Below are positions 23,535 through 31,259 of a stretch of 64,000 nt of DNA, piece after piece. Made by a program: the position numbers and the translations under genes. The stretch is from JAHEEL01 sp963836085 (lineage in GTDB: Bacteria > Actinomycetota > Acidimicrobiia > Spongiisociales > UBA5794): contig CAWIHT010000011.1 of assembly GCA_963836085.1 (NCBI GenBank), positions 1 to 64,000 on the forward strand, in the 5' to 3' direction. Within the stretch, counting starts at the first letter, position 1. Each line of letters starts with the position of its first letter. The notes under the pieces are model-generated. The model was given only the letters and a program-made list of their open reading frames with translations. It searched no databases and was not told where the DNA came from.

Positions 23535-24761
23535 TCACAGGTCGAGGCCGTCGAGAAAGGCGTTCACGCTCGCCTCGTAGGATTCCCGGTCGGCGTTCCA
23601 TGCCAGGACGTGCCCTACATCTTCCGGCGCGATCAGCGTGACGAAGTCCGGGCGGTACCCGGCGAACCGCTGCGCGGGGCCCAGCGGAACCGTCGCGTCT
23701 CCGGTTCCTTGGAAGATGAGCATCGGCGTCTGGAGGTCACGCCACTGCGAAACGTAGTCGGTGGCCGCCCAGTCGATGTCAAAGCGCCACCCGGCGATCC
23801 ATTTGGCTACGGAGGTCAGACTCCCGGGCACGGTGATCGACGTGAGCGGCAGCGTCGTCTGGTCCGCTGCGTGATCGATGGTGGCTCCGAAGTCCAAGAC
23901 GGGGCTGTCGAGGATGACCGCCGCCGTCTGGGCGCGCAGCGGAGACTCGAGAAGGAATGACGTCACATTCGCTCCTCCCATCGAATAGCCGACCATGACC
24001 AGATCCTGCGCACCGCTTGATCGCGCATGGCGGGCCGCAGACGCCACGTCCTGCCACTCGGTCGCTCCGTATTGGTAGATCCCGGTCGGATCGGGCGGTG
24101 CGCCGGGGTCGTTGCGGTAGTCGATGACCATCGCGTGGTAGCCGCGTTCGACGGCGAGGGGGAGGAGGCGCAGGGCCTCATTGCGCGGAGCGCCCTTGCC
24201 ATGAACGAAGATCGCCCAGGTGGCGGTCGTGCCCTCGATGTACCAGGCCCCGGCCCGACCTCCCTCGGTCTGGTACTCGATCTCGGCAAACGGCATACCG
24301 AGGGCGGTCTGCGGGTCGCCGCTCCAAATGAACGGATCGAGCCGTACTGTCGATCCTGGTGCCGGGATCTCCTCGCCGGTGATGCGCTGGCGATAGACCG
24401 TGGAGATCCCTCCCGCCGTTTCGGTACTCAGGATTCCGTCGACGAGGCTTCTGCCCGATTCCCAGACCAAGCCGAATCGACCGTGGTCGAACAGGTTGGC
24501 GGAGCCGTCGTCTCCCCGAAGAACGAGAGCCTCTGCCTCTCCTCGATCGAAGGTGGTATCGAGCGGTCCATCTTCGGGTGGATGGACCTTGAGCGCGCCG
24601 TTGTAGATCTCACCCGAGAAGTACCAACCACCGATTCCGTAGAACGCGATCACGACGGTCAGGGTGAGAAAGATGAGGAGGACGACGACCTTCCACGGCT
24701 GCATGGCGCGTTGGTGCACACCTGGTCGTGTGACTCTGGATGTCTCGGTTCCTCTCGCCAT
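23535..24761 (-). CDS. Membrane-anchored alpha/beta hydrolase
   Basis: A 408-aa hydrolase. One N-terminal transmembrane helix (about 22-45) anchors a large external part. A family-specific N-terminal region of about 140 residues precedes the hydrolase domain. FVHGKGAPRNEALR near residue 190 may form the oxyanion region, GYSMGG near 255 holds the nucleophile Ser, TGDATVPLGPA near 355 carries the Asp, and EDVGHVLAWN near 385 the His. The substrate is unknown. It could be an esterase or peptidase acting on the envelope. A loose inverted repeat overlaps its start codon. Confidence 0.85.
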   Translation of the reverse strand: MARGTETSRVTRPGVHQRAMQPWKVVVLLIFLTLTVVIAFYGIGGWYFSGEIYNGALKVHPPEDGPLDTTFDRGEAEALVLRGDDGSANLFDHGRFGLVWESGRSLVDGILSTETAGGISTVYRQRITGEEIPAPGSTVRLDPFIWSGDPQTALGMPFAEIEYQTEGGRAGAWYIEGTTATWAIFVHGKGAPRNEALRLLPLAVERGYHAMVIDYRNDPGAPPDPTGIYQYGATEWQDVASAARHARSSGAQDLVMVGYSMGGANVTSFLLESPLRAQTAAVILDSPVLDFGATIDHAADQTTLPLTSITVPGSLTSVAKWIAGWRFDIDWAATDYVSQWRDLQTPMLIFQGTGDATVPLGPAQRFAGYRPDFVTLIAPEDVGHVLAWNADRESYEASVNAFLDGLDL

Positions 24762-24825
24762 TGGTCCCCCAGGCGCAGGCGATACGCCCAGGAGGCTAAT
24801 GGCCGCACGACTCCGTCGCAGTGTT

Positions 24826-25287
24826 TCAGGGTGCCGGCGGTGGGGTATTCGTACCCAGGCGTCCCCATCTGAGACGGTTCACGGCAGTCCGCCCGCCGTC
24901 CGTCTTCGTCGGGGGTGTCGACAGCACGAGGTCGAATCCGCTGTCGGATGGAATCCACTCGATGTGTCTCCGTTCAGTCTGACCGACCCAGTTCGGCATC
25001 AGGCTCAACTCAATGTGATGGAGAACGTCGTCCCCGTCCAACGAGTAGGCCCCGGCGTAGCTGAGGTATCCGGCAGCGGCCGCCGCACGAATATCGATCG
25101 GCGCGGCGCTGAGTGTGCGGGTGGGAGCAGGTGGCCGACCGAGGCTCATCAGGGAGGCGGACATGCGCCCGCCGTCGGTGTAGGTGAGGAGGCCGGCCGG
25201 ATTGCCGCCCCACGGTCGTGTTGGCCGCGAGTCGTCGACCGTGAACGTCCACTCGATGAGTTCCCAGGTTCCAATGAGGCTCTGCAT
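24826..25287 (-). CDS. Lipocalin-like domain protein
   Basis: A 153-aa protein matching the Lipocalin_5-type family: opening LIGTWELIEWTF, then NPAGLLTYTDGGRMSASLM, YAGAYSLDGDDVLHHIE and a C-terminal region ending in a proline-rich tail. These proteins form small beta barrels; the ligand is unknown. The open frame runs far upstream to 25968, but that part is antisense to the next gene and non-coding. The ATG at 25287 has TAGGGT 7 nt upstream and no Shine-Dalgarno, consistent with a leaderless start. Divergent from the gene at 25381. Confidence 0.8.
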   Translation of the reverse strand: MQSLIGTWELIEWTFTVDDSRPTRPWGGNPAGLLTYTDGGRMSASLMSLGRPPAPTRTLSAAPIDIRAAAAAGYLSYAGAYSLDGDDVLHHIELSLMPNWVGQTERRHIEWIPSDSGFDLVLSTPPTKTDGGRTAVNRLRWGRLGTNTPPPAP

Positions 25288-25294
25288 TGGCCAG

Positions 25295-25300
25295 ACCCTA
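25295..25300 (-). promoter_or_regulatory. Predicted -10 element (TAGGGT), leaderless lipocalin-like gene
   Basis: TAGGGT on the minus strand ends 7 nt before the ATG at 25287. Confidence 0.35.
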
Positions 25301-25368
25301 TGCCTGTGCGATCCGCTTCGGAGGGGTTCTTCGCGTTGTCGGCGAGTTGGTGACGACCGTCGCGCCGA

Positions 25369-25374
25369 TAGGAT
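25369..25374 (+). promoter_or_regulatory. Predicted -10 element (TAGGAT), leaderless gene
   Basis: TAGGAT lies 6 nt before the GTG at 25381, with a TTGGTG-like -35 about 16 nt further up. Confidence 0.45.
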
Positions 25375-25380
25375 TGGGAT

Positions 25381-26214
25381 GTGCCGAGGATCACATCTGG
25401 CGCCGTTGCAGCCTCCGCGATCGTTCTTGTGGTGAGCGGAATCGCCGCGTTCGTCGGCCTGCGGGCGGTCACTGGTACCGCTGAGGACGCTCCACCGGCA
25501 ATCACGACGACAACTGCCCCGGCTGCACGCTTCCTTGCGGACGATGAGCTGGTCCTGGGCCAGGCGGCCCTCGTCCCGGGACGCCTTGAGATCGATGGAG
25601 GCGAGGCGACGTTTGCGTACGACCTCGTTGGTCTGGCGCCTCTTGCCGGGGCCGAAGCCGTCGCGCGATTCGTGCCGTTCCAGGGTCTTGTTGAGACCGA
25701 TGCGGCTGAGATCAGAGTCGTCTTCCCGGATCGGTGGACACTCGAGACGTCGAGCGGTGAGTATGCGGGGACGACCGCCAATCCGGACGCCAGCGTCGCT
25801 CGGTTCGATGTCCCAGAAGATCTGGAAACCGCCGAAGTCCACGCTGTCCGCCTCGACGGGTACCGGGTACGCGTACCGATCGACCGGGAGTTCGAGGCGG
25901 CGGAGGGTGGATCCGCCGTAGAGGTGGCTCCCGGGGTCGGGATCCGTGTCCTGCGTGTGACCGAGCAAGCGACCACGACGATCGTCCAGGCCGAACTGCT
26001 CGCCGAGAACCTGAGCGACAGTGCCTCGCTCGAGATTGAAGGCGGTGGTCCCGGTTGGATCGCATCAGTGCGCGAGGCAGAGGGACGTCCGCGCTGGAAC
26101 CTGACCTTCGACGGCAAGGCCGGCTCGGATCCCATTCATCTCGTGGTGCGGGGTGCTCTCTGGTTCGACATGGGCCCTGGCGGGGCGATCCCGATCGCGG
26201 GGCCCGATGAGTGA
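25381..26214 (+). CDS. Membrane-anchored protein of unknown function
   Basis: A 277-aa protein with an N-terminal hydrophobic helix (about 8-28), a Thr/Ala/Pro linker (TTTTAPAA) and a beta-rich external part. No family is recognised. The sequence alternates short valine-rich strands with acidic turns (VEVAPGVGIRVLRVTEQATT), like an Ig-like or beta-sandwich fold. There are no cysteines and no catalytic motif. GTG start, probably leaderless. It overlaps the next gene by 8 nt, and the two share the same helix-linker-beta layout, so they may work together or descend from a duplication. Confidence 0.7.
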   Translation: MPRITSGAVAASAIVLVVSGIAAFVGLRAVTGTAEDAPPAITTTTAPAARFLADDELVLGQAALVPGRLEIDGGEATFAYDLVGLAPLAGAEAVARFVPFQGLVETDAAEIRVVFPDRWTLETSSGEYAGTTANPDASVARFDVPEDLETAEVHAVRLDGYRVRVPIDREFEAAEGGSAVEVAPGVGIRVLRVTEQATTTIVQAELLAENLSDSASLEIEGGGPGWIASVREAEGRPRWNLTFDGKAGSDPIHLVVRGALWFDMGPGGAIPIAGPDE

Positions 26215-27211
26215 GCCACGGTGGGACGAGCTGGTGCGATCTCCGCTTGATCCGGACAGCGACCAGGAGCCGCTGCGGTCGATCAATACCTGGGTCGTCG
26301 TCCTGGTGGCCGCTGTCATCGGCCTCGCTGTGGGAACGGTCGCCGGATTGGCCGAAGGGACCGAGCGACACGGGGCCGCCAACGGGTCGAGCACCTCAAC
26401 GACGATGGCCCCGGCGGATATCGCCCCGGTTGCTCCCGACGGCTATGTCCCAGTGGGAGACACATCGCTCGGAGTGATCGGATCGTTCGGGGTCGATGGA
26501 CATGCATACGTGATCATCGGAGAAGCAGCGCTCAGTGGTGCCGATCCGGAGGCGACGCCTGCGTTCGGCGCGGGTCGGTGGGCTCTCGTCGACGGCAACG
26601 GCGCCATGGAGACCGCGGTGGAGATCGTCGATTCGCTGGCTCCGGGCATGCGACTTCTCGACTTCGAGGTTGATGAACGGGAGGCGGACTGGACGCTGGC
26701 CGTGTGGAGAGGGTCTACGGTCGAGACGAGAGACGGCTGCAACGGCTGCGGATCCCGATCGGTCGATCGGACGGAGGGGGAGTCGCTGGTCGAGTTCGCA
26801 GGATTGCCGGCGGAGATCCAGGGTCCGCTGCGTGTCGAACTCGGAGATGGATTCGAGGTGAGGATCGAGAACCTCACGGCGGCCGAGGAGTGGGGGTATG
26901 CGGACTGGGCACTCATCGGCGACATGGCAGCCACTGCCCGGGTGGCTATCGAGGTGGAGCTCGTGGGCACCGATGATCCCTCCGCCGAGGGGGACAACCC
27001 GACGACGTTGGTGCCGTACGACCGGGCACCGATCCAATACGGCGTCGGCCATCCGCGGGCGGTCCCGCCGTTCGCACGGGCGGGGTCCATCAGGTTGACT
27101 CGCGTCGGCGAGCCGATCGGCGGCGACAACCAACCGATCGCTCTCGCGGTGTCATGGTCGGTCGAGTGGATACACCCGGTCGGCGAGCCGATTCCGCTGG
27201 TGGGCCCGTGA
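26207..27211 (+). CDS. Membrane-anchored protein of unknown function with CNGCGS motif
   Basis: A 334-aa protein with an acidic cytosolic N-terminus (about 25 residues), one transmembrane helix (about 28-48), a Ser/Thr linker (GSSTSTTMAP) and a beta-rich external domain. A paired-cysteine loop (DGCNGCGSRS) near residue 183 could form a disulfide or bind metal. The ATG at 26207 overlaps the stop of the previous gene (ATGAGTGA), so the genes are coupled. The longer frame from 26153 lies within that gene. No family is recognised. It is convergent with panD. Confidence 0.7.
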   Translation: MSEPRWDELVRSPLDPDSDQEPLRSINTWVVVLVAAVIGLAVGTVAGLAEGTERHGAANGSSTSTTMAPADIAPVAPDGYVPVGDTSLGVIGSFGVDGHAYVIIGEAALSGADPEATPAFGAGRWALVDGNGAMETAVEIVDSLAPGMRLLDFEVDEREADWTLAVWRGSTVETRDGCNGCGSRSVDRTEGESLVEFAGLPAEIQGPLRVELGDGFEVRIENLTAAEEWGYADWALIGDMAATARVAIEVELVGTDDPSAEGDNPTTLVPYDRAPIQYGVGHPRAVPPFARAGSIRLTRVGEPIGGDNQPIALAVSWSVEWIHPVGEPIPLVGP

Positions 27212-27220
27212 GTTCGGCGA

Positions 27221-27237
27221 CGGTCAGTCGGTGACCG
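27221..27237 (+). terminator. Hairpin between convergent genes at the panD end
   Basis: CGGTCA-GTCGG-TGACCG, 6-bp arms, overlapping the panD stop codon. No T tract; weak candidate. Confidence 0.25.
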
Positions 27238-27577
27238 GTCGGTTCTCTTCGTCGACGGGAACGATGATCGGTGTTGGTGCAGACGCGCCGTCTTCTCCGT
27301 CGGCGAGACGGAACGTCATGATGATCACGAGGTCTCCCGGCATGCCAAGGCGGGCAGCGGCACCGTTGAGGCCGACGACGCCCGAACCCCGCTCGCCCTC
27401 GATCGCGTAGGTCGTCAGTCGCTCGCCGTTGTTGACGTTGACCACGTGGATCACTTCGTACTCGGCGATGGATGCTGCGTCCATGAGGTCCCGGTCGAGC
27501 GTGAGCGAGCCCTCGTAGTGGAGATCGGTCCGGGTGATGGTGGCTCGATGGATCTTCGAGCGGAGGAACTGGCGCAT
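27224..27577 (-). CDS. panD: Aspartate 1-decarboxylase precursor
   Basis: PanD, 117 aa, makes beta-alanine from L-aspartate for pantothenate and CoA synthesis. It is a pyruvoyl enzyme: self-cleavage occurs between G23 and S24 in HYEGSLTLD, and the new N-terminal Ser becomes the pyruvoyl group. K8, H10, R53-equivalent (NNGERLTTYAI) and the GLNGAAARLGMPGD segment are all conserved. AGGGAG precedes the ATG. No panB or panC lies nearby, so it is separated from the rest of the pathway. Confidence 0.95.
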   Translation of the reverse strand: MRQFLRSKIHRATITRTDLHYEGSLTLDRDLMDAASIAEYEVIHVVNVNNGERLTTYAIEGERGSGVVGLNGAAARLGMPGDLVIIMTFRLADGEDGASAPTPIIVPVDEENRPVTD

Positions 27578-27680
27578 GTGGTGACTCCCTGAATCTGGTG
27601 AATCCCTGCGACCGGAATGCTACCGAATACCGCCGGCAATCCCGACGGGTTGCCGCGGATCGTTGTGCCATCGATCGGAG

Positions 27681-27699
27681 TAGTATGAGGCGCGCCTAA
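27681..27699 (+). promoter_or_regulatory. Predicted promoter and operator of the dtxR-feo operon
   Basis: TAGTAT (27681-27686) is a good -10 element. The palindrome TGAGGCGCGCCTAA (27686-27699; perfect over AGGCGCGCCT) directly follows and would cover the transcription start. Its TTAGGC/GCCTAA half-sites resemble DtxR/IdeR-family operators, so metal-dependent autorepression is likely. Confidence 0.55.
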
Positions 27700-27724
27700 A
27701 CATTTCTGACAGGATTCCATAGGC

Positions 27725-28396
27725 ATGGTTCAACAAGCAGAGCACACGTCCGAAGCCGAGGAGATGTATCTCATCACGATCGCACGCGCGGTCGAAGATG
27801 GACAGGTCGAGCCAGTCCCGGTTTCCTACGCCGCACGGGAACTCGCGGTGTCTGGCGTGTCTGCCAATCAGATGATTCGGAAGCTCGCCGGTCGGGGCTA
27901 CCTGGAGTACGAGCCGTATCAGGGCGTGACCCTGACCGAGTCAGGTCGCACCGTCGCTTCGTCCATTCTCCGTCGGCGCCGCCTCTGGGGCGTCTTCCTC
28001 GCGGAGCAACTCGGTCTCACACCGGACCGGGCAGACGAGGTCGCATGCGACTTCGAGCATGTCACCCCGGACGATGTCGCGGATCTGCTCTCGGGGTACC
28101 TCGGGGATCCCGCTGCCGGACCGCGGGGACACTCGATTCCAGATTCCCGCCGCGGCCCACGCGTCCACACGACCACGCGGCTCGATACCGTGCCCGCGGG
28201 CGAGGCCCGTTCGGTTGTTGCCGTCGATCTGCCTCACGACCTCAGGAATTTCACCAACGCACACGGCCTCGTCCCCGGGGCCGAGGTCGAGGTCCTCGCG
28301 GTCGGGGGCACCGGCGATCGGCTGATTGCGGTCGCAGGAACTACTGCGCACCTGTCGGCCGATCTGGTCACCGGTATCGTGGTCGGGGGGTCCTGA
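27725..28396 (+). CDS. DtxR/MntR-family metal-dependent regulator with FeoA-like domain
   Basis: A 223-aa iron- or manganese-dependent repressor. Its N-terminal winged helix has EEMYLITIAR, a helix-turn-helix around SYAARELAVSGVSANQMIRKL, and GYLEYEPYQGVTLTESG. The dimerisation and metal region includes VACDFEHVTPDDV near residue 105. A C-terminal FeoA/SH3-like domain begins near 150. It heads the feo operon, with 1 nt of overlap with feoA, so it very probably controls iron uptake and itself. Whether the metal is Fe(II) or Mn(II) cannot be read from sequence. Confidence 0.9.
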   Translation: MVQQAEHTSEAEEMYLITIARAVEDGQVEPVPVSYAARELAVSGVSANQMIRKLAGRGYLEYEPYQGVTLTESGRTVASSILRRRRLWGVFLAEQLGLTPDRADEVACDFEHVTPDDVADLLSGYLGDPAAGPRGHSIPDSRRGPRVHTTTRLDTVPAGEARSVVAVDLPHDLRNFTNAHGLVPGAEVEVLAVGGTGDRLIAVAGTTAHLSADLVTGIVVGGS

Positions 28397-28635
28397 TGCA
28401 GCGTGCCATTCCGCTCGGTGAACTCCCCATGGGCCGGTCGGCCACCGTCGTACGGTTCCCCTCGCGCAACGGAAGCCGCCGCTACGTCGAGATGGGACTG
28501 ATCCCGGGAGCGACGGTTCGGGCGATCCGAGTCGCACCACTCGGCGATCCGGTCGAGTTCGCCGTGATGGGATCGCGCATCTCGATCCGGCGTGCAGACG
28601 CCGACGCGATCCTGGTCCGCATGGAGGACCAGTGA
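28396..28635 (+). CDS. feoA: FeoA ferrous iron transport protein
   Basis: A 79-aa SH3-like FeoA. The family signature RRYVEMGLIPGATVRAIRVAP is followed by GDPVEFAVMGSRISIRRADA. FeoA acts in the cytosol on the FeoB GTPase. The ATG at 28396 shares one base with the regulator's TGA, and the gene's end overlaps feoB-N by 4 nt. A longer frame from 28045 lies inside the regulator gene and is not used. Confidence 0.92.
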   Translation: MQRAIPLGELPMGRSATVVRFPSRNGSRRYVEMGLIPGATVRAIRVAPLGDPVEFAVMGSRISIRRADADAILVRMEDQ

Positions 28636-29156
28636 GCGAAGCGGCGGTCGACGCTCGTGTCATTGCCCTTGCCGGCAACCCGAACACGGGCAAGTCGTCG
28701 ATCTTCAACATGCTCACCGGAGCAAAGCAGCACGTTGGGAACTGGCCGGGAAAGACCGTTGAGCGCGTCGACGGCCGATTCACCCAAGACGGCGAGGAGT
28801 TCCTCCTCGTCGACCTCCCCGGCACATACAGCCTGAATGCCTCATCGCCCGAGGAGATGATCGCTCGGGACTTCCTCGTCGGAGGCAAGCCCGATGGCGC
28901 CATCGTCGTCGTCGACGCAGCCAACCTCGAACGGAATCTCTACCTGGCGATCCAGGTTCTCGAAGTCGGGGTCCCGACGGTGATCGCTCTGAACATGAGC
29001 GACGTTGCGCGTTCTCGCGGTCTTGAGATCGACGCTGACGTTCTGGCGGAGCGACTCGGAGCACCAACGGTCGCGACGATCGCCCGGTCGGGGAAGGGTC
29101 TCGGGTCGCTGCGGGAAGCGGTTGCAGCGCACTGCGCCAGAGAGCAATCGCGATGA
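28632..29156 (+). CDS. feoB: FeoB GTPase domain encoded separately
   Basis: A 174-aa protein equal to only the N-terminal G domain of FeoB. G1 GNPNTGKSS is near residue 15, the switch I region NWPGKTVERVDG follows, G3 is DLPGTYSL, and G4 is NMSD. It ends after the G5-like region where normal FeoB continues into the helical domain. The stop overlaps the next start (ATGA), and the membrane part follows as its own gene. GTG start at 28632. The protein must associate non-covalently with the membrane partner. Confidence 0.92.
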   Translation: MSEAAVDARVIALAGNPNTGKSSIFNMLTGAKQHVGNWPGKTVERVDGRFTQDGEEFLLVDLPGTYSLNASSPEEMIARDFLVGGKPDGAIVVVDAANLERNLYLAIQVLEVGVPTVIALNMSDVARSRGLEIDADVLAERLGAPTVATIARSGKGLGSLREAVAAHCAREQSR

Positions 29157-30859
29157 GCGTCCTGGTGATCGACTACGGACCCGACGTCGAGATGGCGATC
29201 GCCGATTTGATTGGAGAGATCGAACAGACCCCGGAAGTGTCCGAACGGTACGCGCCGCGCTGGCTCGCCACGGCCCTCCTCGACGAGGATCCGGGACTGG
29301 TGGAACCGTTGACGGCGCTCGACGGCGGAGATCGCCTGGTCGCGACCCGAGACCGACTCCTTGAGGATCTGCGCAGCGCCCTCGGGGAACAGGCCGACAC
29401 TGCCATCGCCGCAGCGCGATTCCAGACAGCCAACACAATTGCTCAGGCCGCCATCGTCGGTCGCACCGCAAAGAGCCGCGACCGGACCGATCGAATCGAT
29501 GCGGTCCTGACGAATCGCTACCTCGGGATCCCGATCTTCCTCGCGCTGATGTGGGCCGTGTTCAAGATCACGACGGACATCGCCGGGGCATTCCTCGACT
29601 GGATCGATAGCGCTGTGTCAGGACCGATCGCGCACTTCGTCGAGAGCTTCGTATCTCTGATCGGCCTCGACGGAACCTGGGTCGAGAGCCTGCTGATCGA
29701 CGGCGTCATCGCCGGGGTCGGAGCCGTGCTGGTGTTTGTGCCGATCCTCCTGGCCTTGTACTTGGCTCTCGCCTTCCTCGAAGACACGGGGTACATGGCC
29801 AGGGCCGCGTTCGTCATGGACCGGGTGATGCGCGGCGTCGGACTTCAGGGCAAGGCCTTCCTGCCGATGCTCGTCGGTTTCGGATGCACGGTGCCCGCGG
29901 TCTACGCAACCCGAACGCTCGAAGACGAGCGCGATCGAATCCTGACCAGCTTGCTCGTGCCGTTCATGAGTTGCGGAGCCCGCCTCCCGGTCTATGTGAT
30001 CATATCTGCCGTCTTCTTTCCGCAACACGCAGGGCTCGTCGTGTTCGGTATGTATCTCCTCGGGATCCTGGTTGCCCTCGCGATCGGACTGGTGCTCAAA
30101 CGAACGCTGCTCCCGGTCACCTCTCACGCCCCGACAATCATGGAGATGCCTCCCTACCGCCTGCCAACGTTCCGAACGATCTGGTTCCACACGTGGACGC
30201 GGGTCACCGCGTTCATCGGCGGTGCAGGATCGATCATCTTCGGCACGATGATCGTTGTGTGGTTCCTCATGGCGGTTCCGGTCAGCAGTGACGGAGGATT
30301 CGCCGATACCGACGTCGACGACTCTGCGTTTGCCGCGGTTTCGGGAGTCGTCGCTCCGGCGTTTGCGCCGGCGGGGTTCGGTACGTGGGAGGCCGCGGGG
30401 TCGCTGCTCACCGGATTTGTGGCGAAGGAAGTCGTGGTCGGGACCATGGCGCAGGTCTATGGGATCGAAGACGCGACAGTGGAGGGGCCAAGCCCCTCAA
30501 TCGGGGATTCCGCCCGTGAGATCGGGACGGGATTCGCAGGAGCCATGCTCGGGGCGCTCAAAGCCACGCCGGGCATCATCGGTATCGATCTCACCGGCGA
30601 CACTGCCGAAGATGAGCCATCGAGCTTGATGGCGTCGATCCGCGTCAGCTTCGAGGAGTCGAGCGGAGGCCACGGGGCGGCCGCCGCACTCGCGTTCCTC
30701 GTGTTTGTCCTGCTCTACACGCCGTGCATGGCAGCGGTCGCAGCGATCCGGCAGGAGACCAGCACGCGCTGGATGTGGCTGAGCATCGTCGGGCAGACGG
30801 CCATCGCGTGGGCGTTCGCTGTCGTCTTCTTCCAGGGAGCCAAGGTGCTCGGATTGTGA
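29153..30859 (+). CDS. feoB: FeoB membrane domain encoded separately
   Basis: A 568-aa Fe(II) permease. About 115 N-terminal residues correspond to the FeoB helical (GDI-like) domain and linker. Then come the transmembrane core with two Gate motifs: LPMLVGFGCTVPAVYATRT (near 240, with Cys) and the LTGFVAKEVVVGTMAQVYG region (near 420). FMSCGARLPVY near 280 carries another conserved Cys. It has no GTPase domain of its own; that is the upstream gene, overlapping by 4 nt. Both halves are intact in their own frames with a coupled start, so this is a genuine split rather than a simple frameshift. Confidence 0.93.
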   Translation: MSVLVIDYGPDVEMAIADLIGEIEQTPEVSERYAPRWLATALLDEDPGLVEPLTALDGGDRLVATRDRLLEDLRSALGEQADTAIAAARFQTANTIAQAAIVGRTAKSRDRTDRIDAVLTNRYLGIPIFLALMWAVFKITTDIAGAFLDWIDSAVSGPIAHFVESFVSLIGLDGTWVESLLIDGVIAGVGAVLVFVPILLALYLALAFLEDTGYMARAAFVMDRVMRGVGLQGKAFLPMLVGFGCTVPAVYATRTLEDERDRILTSLLVPFMSCGARLPVYVIISAVFFPQHAGLVVFGMYLLGILVALAIGLVLKRTLLPVTSHAPTIMEMPPYRLPTFRTIWFHTWTRVTAFIGGAGSIIFGTMIVVWFLMAVPVSSDGGFADTDVDDSAFAAVSGVVAPAFAPAGFGTWEAAGSLLTGFVAKEVVVGTMAQVYGIEDATVEGPSPSIGDSAREIGTGFAGAMLGALKATPGIIGIDLTGDTAEDEPSSLMASIRVSFEESSGGHGAAAALAFLVFVLLYTPCMAAVAAIRQETSTRWMWLSIVGQTAIAWAFAVVFFQGAKVLGL

Positions 30860-31164
30860 CTTCGGTCCTGGAGACCCTCGTCGATGAACTCCGCACGGTC
30901 CGGGGTCCGATCCGCTCTTCGGACCTTGCCGACCGGGTCGGCGTCTCGGAATCGGCGCTGTCGGGCATGATCGACGTACTGGTGACGAAGGGTCGGCTCT
31001 CACCGGCCGAGAGTCCCGGCGACGGAGAGTCCGTCGCGTGCTCGGGATCCGCGTGCGGAAGCTCATGTGTCGGTCTCGATCAGTGTGCGTTCATCGCGAA
31101 CGTCCCCGCGAGCTACACCCTCATCGTTGACGCTACAGCCGTTCCACTCCCGGCCGTCGAATAA
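30856..31164 (+). CDS. FeoC-like winged-helix protein with cysteine cluster
   Basis: A 102-aa FeoC-like protein. The N-terminal winged helix is LETLVDELRTVRGPIRSSD with the following LADRVGVSESALSGMIDVLV. A cysteine cluster CSGSACGSSCVGLDQC comes after, as in FeoC proteins where it may hold an oxygen-sensitive Fe-S cluster that controls FeoB stability. The GTG at 30856 overlaps the stop of the feoB membrane gene (GTGA). It closes the dtxR-feoA-feoB-feoB-feoC operon. The Cys number and spacing differ from enterobacterial FeoC, so the redox role is inference. Confidence 0.8.
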   Translation: MTSVLETLVDELRTVRGPIRSSDLADRVGVSESALSGMIDVLVTKGRLSPAESPGDGESVACSGSACGSSCVGLDQCAFIANVPASYTLIVDATAVPLPAVE

Positions 31165-31246
31165 CACCGTTCCTGCACAGCTCTGGGAAGCGGGCTTCCA
31201 CTCTCTCCGCAAGAACGGGTGCGGGACGGCCGCGCGGCTCGATCGC

Positions 31247-31252
31247 TACGAT
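31247..31252 (+). promoter_or_regulatory. Predicted -10 element (TACGAT), leaderless tldD
   Basis: TACGAT lies 7 nt before the ATG at 31260; no Shine-Dalgarno is present. Confidence 0.45.
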
Positions 31253-31259
31253 TGCCGAC

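Noticed and set aside
25288..25968. N-terminal extension of the lipocalin-like frame
   Set aside because: Antisense to the gene at 25381 and unlike the family; the lipocalin domain starts at 25287.
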